DNA of 64,000 nucleotides, from NCBI RefSeq assembly GCF_028198165.1, contig NZ_CP116339.1:1867001-1931000 (forward strand), read 5' to 3'. Below, piece by piece: positions 15,262 through 22,700 of the stretch. The notes beneath the pieces were generated by a model, which made no database searches, was not told the origin of the DNA, and was given only the letters and a program-made list of their open reading frames with translations. This stretch comes from Pseudoxanthomonas sp. JBR18 (GTDB lineage: Bacteria > Pseudomonadota > Gammaproteobacteria > Xanthomonadales > Xanthomonadaceae). Made by a program: the position numbers and the translations under genes. Each line of letters begins with the position of its first letter. The first letter of the stretch is position 1.

Positions 15262-15762
15262 ATGTACGCAAACGTTGAGAAGGCGCCTGCTGAGCTAACG
15301 AAACTTGGAGGTCCATGTGGCCCCATTTCAGTCTGGCTTGTGCTCACACGCCACGGAATAGCAGCTGAGCCAGCCGAAATCATCCGCCGCTGCAACTACA
15401 GCGAAACGTTTGGGTCTTTCGCCACCTGCTTGGCTGAGACACTGCAAAGCTTTGGGTTACGTGTTCGCCTTCATTCGGATCCAGATCCAGATCCAAACGA
15501 TTTAGAGCGCTCGGCCTATCAACGAGTCTCCGTGCTACCTGCGGCGCCCTTGTCAAAGCTACTCACGGATGTTGCTACCGGCGCGAGTGTAATTGTGAGC
15601 TACATCGCGCCGGGAGGGGATGGCCACTTCTCTCCATTAGCAGGCGCTATAGCAAACAAGATCCTCTTGCCATACAGCGCAGAAGGACTAATGCTTCGGT
15701 CCGAGTTCAGCAAGCGCTGGCGCGCCAATGGAATTCTCAGGCAGGCTGTCGTTGCAACATAA
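15262..15762 (+). CDS. Cassette gene: C39-like papain-fold protein
   Basis: 166 residues from ATG 15262, with AAGG upstream. The N terminus has GGPCGPISVWLVLTRHGI with Cys19, and GGDGHFSPLAGAI has His122, in the order and spacing of peptidase C39-type papain-like folds; the family also includes non-peptidase members. The C terminus ends RWRANGILRQAVVAT. It could process a peptide or modify a partner. No substrate, secretion signal or ABC transporter is present, so it is not a bacteriocin exporter domain. Confidence 0.6.
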   Translation: MYANVEKAPAELTKLGGPCGPISVWLVLTRHGIAAEPAEIIRRCNYSETFGSFATCLAETLQSFGLRVRLHSDPDPDPNDLERSAYQRVSVLPAAPLSKLLTDVATGASVIVSYIAPGGDGHFSPLAGAIANKILLPYSAEGLMLRSEFSKRWRANGILRQAVVAT

Positions 15763-15816
15763 CAATTCATTCAAGCCGAACCGGCTTCGCCGGTCGGCTT
15801 AACTCACGCGTTAGAC
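15757..15816 (+). repeat. attC 11
   Basis: Starts ACATAAC, stem AAGCCGAACCGGC / GCCGGTCGGCTTAA, core GTTAGAC (15810-15816). It contains TTAACTCA, the same left half-site used by the IS1111-type element in attC 1. Confidence 0.9.
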
Positions 15817-15823
15817 ATACAAC

Positions 15824-16213
15824 ATGGCAGCCCGCGAAGGTGACATTTTCACGATTCCGCTTGAAGATGGACGCAAGGCTCTGTGTCGCGTTCTCTTTGC
15901 GTCGAGCTATTTCAAAGACGTAGTTCTTATCGGGTGCTATGGGGTGCGTTCCGACGACCTTTCAACAAGCGAGCAAGCCAGCACAGGCCCTAAGGCAATG
16001 GTATATACGGGCTGGTCAAAGGCTTGGACCATCATCGGCCACGAGCCGATGGCTAGCCATGAGGGCACACTCTCCCGGCGTATCGTTGCGGGTGATGTCT
16101 GGGAAGGTGACAAGCTTATGGGGAAAGCCACCGAAGCAGAGTTGGCATCACTTCCAAAGATGCAAGTTCACGGGCATCGCATCCTCGTCAGGCATCTCGC
16201 AAAGTATGTCTAA
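15824..16213 (+). CDS. Cassette gene: Imm26-like immunity protein
   Basis: 129 residues from ATG 15824. The start AAREGDIFTIPLEDGRKALC followed by RVLFASSYFKDVVLIGCYG is the hallmark of the Imm26 family, whose members neutralise polymorphic toxins. The middle has VYTGWSKAWTIIGHEPM and the C terminus is basic (HGHRILVRHLAKYV). No toxin gene is present in the array, so it would be an orphan immunity cassette. It ends within the start of attC 12. Confidence 0.65.
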   Translation: MAAREGDIFTIPLEDGRKALCRVLFASSYFKDVVLIGCYGVRSDDLSTSEQASTGPKAMVYTGWSKAWTIIGHEPMASHEGTLSRRIVAGDVWEGDKLMGKATEAELASLPKMQVHGHRILVRHLAKYV

Positions 16214-16237
16214 CAACTCGTTCAAGACGGACGGGAT
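16209..16237 (+). repeat. attC 12, left part (interrupted by an IS3-family element)
   Basis: Starts GTCTAAC and has CAAGACGGACGGG before the IS. The right flank of the IS at 17481-17520 carries a different stem arm, so the two halves do not pair with each other. Confidence 0.75.
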
Positions 16238-16287
16238 AGTTCCCACGGTTTAGTGGACACCCTGATCTATCTTTTCAGGAGTTTCCC

Positions 16288-16643
16288 ATGCCCAAGCCAG
16301 GCCCTAGAACCACGACCCGCTACAGCGAGCAATTCAAAGCCACCGCCGTGCGCCTCAGCCGGCTCCCCGGCGTCCAGGTGCAGGACGTTGCCGCCTCGCT
16401 TTACATCCTCCCGTCATGCTGTCTCGTTGGCGCAAACAGGCGCGCGAGGGCACGATCATGGTCAAGGGTGTGGACGTCGATCCGGCCGTCGCGGCCGAGC
16501 TGAAGGAGCTGCGTCGGGTGAAGAAGGCCTACGAGCAGCTGAAGGTCGAGCATGACCTTTTAAAAAAAGCGATCGCGTTCACTTCCGAACGAAAAGCGAG
16601 CGCTTCGCCGTCATCCAGACCCAGCAAGAGCACTGCCCGGTGA
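16288..16643 (+). pseudogene. IS3-family orfA, frameshifted
   Basis: It starts MPKPGPRTTTRYSEQFKATA after an AGGAG. The normal helix-turn-helix reading breaks at about 16410, where one base is missing from the expected LYIHPFMLSRW codons. It resumes as MLSRWRKQAREGTIMVKGV and a leucine-zipper-like [20 protein letters not shown], ending at the slippery run of seven A at 16562-16568. Intact copies in relatives are one continuous frame. Confidence 0.8.
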
Positions 16644-17451
16644 GGCGGCTGTGTCGCCTGTTCGGGGTCAGTGCCAGTGGCTTCTACGCTTGGCGTGCCC
16701 GTCCGCTCAGTGAGCGCGCGCAGGAGGATGGACGGCTGATCGCAAAGGTTCGCCAGCTGCATCGGGCGAGCCGGGAAACCTACAGCAGTCCGCGCGTGCA
16801 CGCCGAGCTGCGCCGGCAGGGCGAGCCGGTCGGGCGCCGCCGGATCGAGCGCCTGATGCGCGAGCACGCGGTGCGCGCGTGCTCGGCCTCGCTGTATCGC
16901 GGTCTGCCCGGCCTGGGCCGGTTCTATGCCAGCGTCGACAACCAGATCCATGCGTTGACCATTGAGCGCTGCGATCAGGTGTGGGTGACCGATGTGACCT
17001 ACCTGAAGGTCGCGGGCACCTGGCGCTATCTGGCCACGGTGATGGACCGCTATTCGCGCCGCCTGCTGGGCTGGGCGCTGGGCCTAGAGAAGACGGCCGC
17101 GCTGACCTGTCGCGCGCGCGCTGCGTCCGTACGCCACCGACGCCCTGCACCGGGCACGCACGTGCACAGCGATCGCGGCGTCGAGTTTCTCGCCAGCGAC
17201 TTCAAGCCAGTCCTGAGCAGGGCCGGCCTGGTGCAGAGCGTGAACCGCCCGCGACGCATGACCGACAACGCCCACATGGAGTCGTGGAACAAGTCGATGA
17301 AGTCGGATATGTATCACCGCCGACGCTTCACCGACGGCCGGACAATGCGCCACACACGCTTGGCAGCTGCATCGATTTCTACAACCAGCACCGCTTACAC
17401 TCGCCCTTGGGATATCGTTCGCCGATCGAGTTCGAGGTCCAATGTGTCTGA
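16640..17451 (+). pseudogene. IS3-family orfB (rve integrase), frameshifted near the 3' end
   Basis: It contains [20 protein letters not shown], then the DDE integrase core: [34 protein letters not shown] and [11 protein letters not shown]. After RRRFTDGR (about 17340) the reading frame shifts; the other frame carries the expected end [18 protein letters not shown]. At least one indel therefore separates the core from its C terminus, so the product would be defective. Confidence 0.8.
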
Positions 17452-17480
17452 CCCACGGTGTCCACCTTTTCGTAGGAACT

Positions 17481-17520
17481 CTCAGCCGCTCCGCGGATCG
17501 GCTTAATTTAAGCGTTAGAC
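17481..17520 (+). repeat. attC 12, right part
   Basis: The right arm GCGGATCGGCTTAA and core GTTAGAC (17514-17520). The stem arm does not match the left part at 16209-16237, suggesting loss or exchange of sequence around the IS. Confidence 0.75.
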
Positions 17521-17531
17521 GGGCCAAATAC

Positions 17532-17942
17532 ATGGATCGTACCGAAGCACTTGTTCACGACCGTTGGAAGCAGCACGGATTCGAGTCGCTACTCCCAGAA
17601 GAGCAGGGTTACGTGGCCGTATGGTGGTTCGCCATGGAGGTCAACAACGGCGGCTTTGACCAATATTTCCGTAACAACAGCGGAGATGCTGCGCGGCTGG
17701 CGCTGGATATGCTCCATCAATCGGAAGCACGCGAAACTCACTCGCTGCTGAGGGCGGCGCTGTTAGTTTTTGAGCAGGTAGGCGGGTACAGAGCTGACCG
17801 CGAGGCTCGAAATAGTCGGCTCGACAAACTACCTGCCAACGCTTTCGATGACCTGGAAAGCCAGTTCTACGATGGACAAGAGCACTTCATGAGTAAAGTG
17901 CTCTCGGTCGTCGCACAGGCTCACATCCGCGCTAATGTCTAA
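17532..17942 (+). CDS. Cassette gene: DMP19/DUF4375-like protein
   Basis: 136 residues from ATG 17532. The signature is YVAVWWFAMEVNNGGFDQYFRNNSGDAA, the EVNNGGF..YF.N.SG block of the DMP19/DUF4375 family, flanked by helices that end YDGQEHFMSKVLSVVAQAHI. One member of the family, DMP19, has been described as a DNA-mimic protein; whether this one acts that way is unproven. It ends inside the first bases of attC 13. Confidence 0.75.
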   Translation: MDRTEALVHDRWKQHGFESLLPEEQGYVAVWWFAMEVNNGGFDQYFRNNSGDAARLALDMLHQSEARETHSLLRAALLVFEQVGGYRADREARNSRLDKLPANAFDDLESQFYDGQEHFMSKVLSVVAQAHIRANV

Positions 17943-17996
17943 CTTCTCGTTCAAGGCGGACGCGCTGACGCGCGCCGCTTAACTCTAACGTTAGGC
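17937..17996 (+). repeat. attC 13
   Basis: Starts GTCTAAC, stem CAAGGCGGACGCGC / GCGCGCCGCTTAA, core GTTAGGC (17990-17996). Same GGCGGACG arm type as attC 5. Confidence 0.88.
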
Positions 17997-18002
17997 GTCG
18001 AA

Positions 18003-18359
18003 GTGGAACTTCCTGATCGAAACAATGTATACGCTGTCATCGTCTGCGATGCTCGTCTCGCTAAGCTCGCAGAGCTTCTGGTTACATTGTTCCGGGTGCC
18101 AGATGACTCTGTCTCCATCAAGACATCGCAGTTCAACGGCGCACAGACGTTGCGATTCTATGCACCGAGTGCTGAGTTCACTGCGCATCCTGGTCTTACT
18201 GACGGTGAGTTTCTCCTCAATGGCGCAGTTGCAGGAAACGATGACGACGTTCGTGGTGTTGCTATCTCTCTGTATCAGGCATTATTTCGTGGTGGATTTC
18301 GGCCACAACTCGATGCTTACGGCGCAGACGGAGGCTGCGTTGTGGAGTTCGACGCCTAA
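18003..18359 (+). CDS. Cassette gene: hypothetical protein, 118 aa
   Basis: A GTG at 18003 opens VELPDRNNVYAVIVCDARLA, 6 bp after the attC core. It looks like a compact alpha-beta protein with strands YAVIVCDARL and TLRFYAPSAEF and an acidic end (GGCVVEFDA). No family is recognised. Overlapping frames on both strands are shadows of it. It stops just at the start of attC 14. Confidence 0.55.
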   Translation: MELPDRNNVYAVIVCDARLAKLAELLVTLFRVPDDSVSIKTSQFNGAQTLRFYAPSAEFTAHPGLTDGEFLLNGAVAGNDDDVRGVAISLYQALFRGGFRPQLDAYGADGGCVVEFDA

Positions 18360-18440
18360 CTAGTCGTTCAAGCGGACATTGGTCCGCAGTCGGCTTCATG
18401 TCATAAACTGGTAGACCTCGGCGGCCCAATGCCGCTTAAC
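18354..18440 (+). repeat. attC 14, long and truncated by an IS1111-type remnant
   Basis: Starts GCCTAAC and has a longer variable part than the others, ending GCCGCTTAACTCA. The rest of the core is missing because an IS remnant follows at 18441. This is the last attC in the array. Confidence 0.75.
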
Positions 18441-18550
18441 TCAGCAACTGTCTTCTGATGGGTGGTCAGGTCGCCAGGGAAGTCCTGGCCATCAGTTCAT
18501 CGCGGCGCCGCGCATTTACGATCGTTAGCAGCTTGCGCATGCAGGCGCGC
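18441..18550 (-). mobile_element. Remnant of an IS1111-attC-type element (transposase 3' end)
   Basis: The left tip GCAACTGTCTTCTGATG matches the left tip of the intact element (GCAGCTGTCTTCCGATG), and it too follows CTTAACTCA. The minus strand reads [20 protein letters not shown], homologous to the transposase C terminus [20 protein letters not shown]. Similarity ends near 18550; the rest of the element and the attC core beyond it are lost. Confidence 0.8.
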
Positions 18551-18588
18551 CAGCGCTGAACAACCGGGGTCAGAGTGCAATTGCGCCT

Positions 18589-19032
18589 CTACCCACCCTC
18601 ACACCGCTGCCATCCCCCTTCCGTCGCCGACACCTGCTCCCAGCCGTTGCTCAGGCGCTTGAGGGCGCGGCCGCTGACGCAGGCGTAGCCCAGTTCCTTG
18701 GCTTCGGGCGTGCCCAGTGCGGGGAGCGCGATGACCGAGCGCGAGGGGGCGGGTTTGCCCTGACGTTGTGCTTCGCTCTGCAGCAGGGTGTGCTCCAGTC
18801 CTTCGCAGTACCGGACCATCCCGGGATTGGGGTGATTGCGGTACTGCGCGCAATGCAGCGGCGTGGCGTCTCTGGCCGTCGAGCTGTAGGGCTGGCGCGT
18901 GGGGGGAATGTAAGGGCGATGCGTGGTGCCGACCGCCGCGCGGGTCTGTGCGGTGGCGGGCAGGGCCAGGGCCATGCTCGCGGTGATCAGGCTCAGCGAT
19001 GCCGCGCGGATGACGGCGATCATGCGTTCCAT
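18589..19032 (-). CDS. Exported hypothetical protein with C-terminal GWEQ/GWQRC motif
   Basis: 147 residues. ATG 19032 follows AGGGGC; a second ATG three codons on is possible. The signal peptide is MIAVIRAASLSLITASMALA... with cleavage near ATAQ. The middle is Pro/Thr-rich. The C terminus GTPEAKELGYACVSGRALKR with GWEQVSATEGGWQRCEG has two cysteines and is repeated as a fragment at 6619-6759. It is outside the array, immediately to its right. Function unknown. Confidence 0.7.
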   Translation of the reverse strand: MERMIAVIRAASLSLITASMALALPATAQTRAAVGTTHRPYIPPTRQPYSSTARDATPLHCAQYRNHPNPGMVRYCEGLEHTLLQSEAQRQGKPAPSRSVIALPALGTPEAKELGYACVSGRALKRLSNGWEQVSATEGGWQRCEGG

Positions 19033-19189
19033 GCGATGCCCCTGTGTGCGTCCACGCCGATCCTACCCAAGCCGGCGGCCTTTGCGCGCGGGGTGACCGG
19101 GCTTGGCGGGTGAGGCGATGCGCACACGCCACGTGTGGTTTAAGGTCCTTGCCTGTCGCTGCAGGGGGCCGCGGTGTCGGGGGAGTCGC

Positions 19190-19513
19190 ATGTTCAAGCC
19201 AATCGCGCGGTTGCTGGTGCTGTTCGCGCTGACCATGGCGATGGGCGCGTTGGCCAATACGCCGTGCTCGGGTGCCAAGGGCGGGGTGCACCACTGCGCC
19301 AGCGGCCGCTTCGTCTGCAACGACGGCTCGGTCAGTGCGTCCAAGCGCGTGTGCAGCGGTGGCGAAGGCGCAACGAATGCGCAGCACCTGGCGCCGCCGC
19401 CGGCCGCGTCAGGCAGCTGTCCCTGCAGCACGGGCACGTTCTGCACCGGGCCGCGTGGCGGCCGCTACTGCCTCACCCCATCGGGTCGCAAGAGCTATAT
19501 CCCGAGGGACTGA
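19190..19513 (+). CDS. Exported cysteine-rich hypothetical protein
   Basis: 107 residues from ATG 19190, preceded by GGGGGAG; the open frame extends upstream without a signal. The signal peptide is MFKPIARLLVLFALTMAMGA, cleaved near ALA. Two cysteine modules follow: CSGAKGGVHHCASGRFVCND with SVSASKRVC, and CPCSTGTFCTGPRGGRYCL. They suggest a small disulfide-bonded periplasmic domain. No named family is certain. Confidence 0.7.
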   Translation: MFKPIARLLVLFALTMAMGALANTPCSGAKGGVHHCASGRFVCNDGSVSASKRVCSGGEGATNAQHLAPPPAASGSCPCSTGTFCTGPRGGRYCLTPSGRKSYIPRD

Positions 19514-19750
19514 CTCCCGGGCGCCCCCGCTGGTCGGCGCGTCGTTGCTCGCGGTGTATCCAGGATTTCTGCGCACAGACCAAACGCCATATCAGGCCAA
19601 ACGTGCGCCGCGGCTCAGTTTTCACCTCTGTAATCGCTCCCTGGAGCCAGCGCCATCAAGTCCGCCTGAAACGGGCCGATGCCCGGGGCGGGAACGTCGT
19701 CGTTGTCGGGAGTGATCCGGCATCGCGGCGTGGCGTGGGGACATCGGGGT

Positions 19751-22700
19751 ATGGGCAAGACGCAGCGCGCAACATCGACCGAGCGGCGGACCGTCTGGCA
19801 GGGCGGTCTGCTGGTGCTGTGTGCCGGGCTGCTGGTGACGGCCGGGCTGGTCCGGCGCGAGCATCTTCACGGCCAGCAGGAGTTGCAAGCCGCCGTGCGC
19901 GCCGACACCGCGCTGTACGCCAGCCAGATCAGCGGTGCGATCCATCGCTACCACGCCGGCCTGCGCGGCCTGCGCGGTGCGGTGCTGGCTTCAGAGTACG
20001 GTGAGAAGCACGCCGACCTGAATGTCTACAGCAGCGCGCAGGACCTGGAGCTGGACTTCCCCGGTGCGGTGGGGCTGGGATTTGTCCGACGCGTGCCGCC
20101 GTCGCAGCTGGAGGCGTATCTGGCCCACATGCGGCGCGAAGGCCTGACCGACATGAAGCTACGGCAGTTCGCCCCGCACGAGGGCGACCTGTACATCATC
20201 GAATCGCTGCAGCCCATCGCGCGCAACCAGGCGGTGATCGGCCTGGACCTGGCTTCGGAGACCAGCCGACGCGAGGCGGCCGACGCCGCCGCGCGCAGCG
20301 GCGAGCCGCGCCTGACCGCGCCCATCACCCTGGTCCAGCAGCCCGACCATGCGCGGCAGGGCGTGCTGCTGCTGTTGCCGGTCCGTGCGCCGACAGGCGC
20401 GGCGCGCGCCGACGGTCCACAGGGCGTGATCGGCTGGGCCTATCTGCCACTGCTGCTGGACGAGGTGCTGCTGCAGCTGGAGCCGGAGCGCTGGAACCTG
20501 TCGGTGCAGATCGCCGACGTGACCGATGCGCACGACCAGACCCCGTTCTACGCGTGGGCGCCGCCACAGACGCCTGCCCTGTCCCACACGGTGGTGGACC
20601 GCCAGGTCGATGGTCGTCATTGGCGCATGACCTTCGGGGTGTTGCCCACCTTTCCGGGCGCCGATCCCACGGCGACGTTGGTGCGCCTCGTCGTGGCCGG
20701 TGTGGGGGCCAGCGTGGCGCTGGCGCTGATGACCAGCATGCTGCTGCTGCGTCGTCTGCGCCGGGCGCGCACGCGGCGTCAGCAGGAGCTGCTGGAGGCA
20801 GTGGTCCATGGGTCGGCCGACGGCATCATCGGCAAGCGCCTGGACGGGGTGGTGATGAGCTGGAACCGCGCCGCCGAGACGCTGTTCGGCTATACCGCCG
20901 AAGCGGCGATCGGGCATCGCCTGCTCGATCTGATCGTGCCCGAAGCGCTGGCCCACGAGGAAGAGGCGGTGCTCAAGCGCATCGGACGTGGCGAGGTGAT
21001 TCCGAACTTCGAGACGGTACGCCGCCGCGCGGACGGGACGCAGGTGGACGTGCTGGTCAGCGTCTCGCCGATCTACGACGCGGACGGGCGCGTGGTGGGG
21101 GCCTCCAAGACCGTGCGCGACATCTCCGAACAACGCCGGGCGCGCGAGCAGATCCTGCAGCTCAATGCGCGCCTGGAAGAGCAGGTGGCCGCCCGGACCG
21201 CCGAACTCACCGCGTCGAACGCGCTGCTGCAGGGCGTGCTGCATGCGGCGTCGGAAGTGGCGGTCGTGGCGACCGATACCGCCGGCACCATCGTGCTGTT
21301 CAACTCCGGCGCCGAACGCATGCTGGGCTATCGGGCCGATGAGCTGGTTGGCAAGCACACCCCCCACGTGTTCCACGTGCAGGCCGAGATCGATGCCCGC
21401 AGCGAGGAACTCGAGCGGACGTACGGCGTCACGCTGAAGGGCTTCGATGTCCTGGTGGAGGTGGCCCTGCGTACCGGTGTCCAGACCCGCGAGTGGACCT
21501 ATCTGGACAAATCCGGGCACGGTCGCCCGGTCAATCTGTCGGTCAGTACGATCCGCGACGCCGATGGCGTGCTGACCGGCTATCTGGGCGTGGCTTTCGA
21601 CATGAGCGAGCAGAAGGCGGCCGAGCGCAAGCTGTCCTACGCCAACCAGCAGCTGTCCATGGCCACCGACGCAGCCCAGCTGGGGATCTGGGACCACGAC
21701 CTGGACAGCGGCGCACTGGACTACAACGCACGCATGGCCGAGATCTACGGCTGGCCGTTGCCAACGCCGGGGTACACGATCACCTTCGAGGACTGGCGGC
21801 GCAGTGTCCATCCCGACGACCTGCCCTGGGTGGAGGACTTGCTGCGTCGCTCGTTGACCGATGGCAGCGAATACGCGCCGGTGTTCCGCATCATCCAGGG
21901 CGACGGCGCCATCCGCCACATCCAGGCCGCCGCCTATGCCGAGCGCGATGCCCATGGTGCGGTGGTGCGCCTGGTGGGCATCAACCGCGACATCACCGGA
22001 CAGCTGGAACTGGAGCAGGCGCTGCGCGATGCCAAGGCCGCGGCCGACCATGCCAATCAGGCCAAGTCCGAGTTCCTGGCCAACATGAGCCATGAAATCC
22101 GCACCCCCATGAATGCGGTGCTGGGCATGCTGCAACTGCTGGGCCGCAGCCGCCTGGCGCCCTCGCAATCCGAGTACGTGCGCAAGGCACAGCTGGCCGG
22201 CGGCATGTTGCTGCAGTTGCTCAACGACCTGCTGGACTACTCCAAGATCGAAGCGGGCAAGCTCCAGCTGGACCCGCATCCGTTCTCGCTGGACACGCTG
22301 CTGCAGGAGTTGGGCGTGGTGCTGTCCTCCAGCCTGGGGGACTCGGACGTGGAGATCGTCTATCAGGCATCGCCCGAGGTTCCGCTGGAACTGGTCGGCG
22401 ACAGCCTGCGGTTGCGCCAGGTGCTGATCAACCTGGCCGGCAATGCGATCAAGTTCACCCACTCGGGCAGCGTGTGCATCCGCCTGGCGCCTGCGCCAGT
22501 GGACCATGCGATGGCCGAGGGCACCGCCTGGCTGCGGGTGGAGGTGGAGGACACCGGCATCGGGATCTCACCCGAGCAGTTGGTGCGGTTGTTCAAGGTG
22601 TTCACCCAGGCCGAGGCGTCGATCAGCCGGCGCTACGGTGGCACCGGGCTGGGGCTGGTGATCTGCCAGCGCCTGGTGCAACTGATGGGCGGCACGCTGC

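Larger units (their letters stand above)
16238..17480 (+). mobile_element. IS3-family insertion sequence, decayed
   Basis: About 1243 bp. The ends are imperfect 24-bp inverted repeats, AGTTCCCACG...GTGGACACC (16238-16261) and its inverse (17457-17480, AGTTCCTACG...GTGGACACC when read inward). It has orfA, an A-AAA-AAG slippery site at 16563-16569 for -1 frameshifting, and orfB with an integrase core. No 3-bp target duplication is seen (left GAT, right CTC). Both reading frames carry frameshifts. Confidence 0.85.

Noticed and set aside
18560..18590. GGGGTCAGAGTGCAATTGC as the end of another insertion sequence
   Set aside because: The motif is reminiscent of IS200/REP-associated ends, but no second end or transposase is present.
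20159..22507. 782-codon minus-strand frame over the hybrid kinase
   Set aside because: High-GC shadow in the opposite frame of a gene with clear domains; no motif, start or ribosome site.
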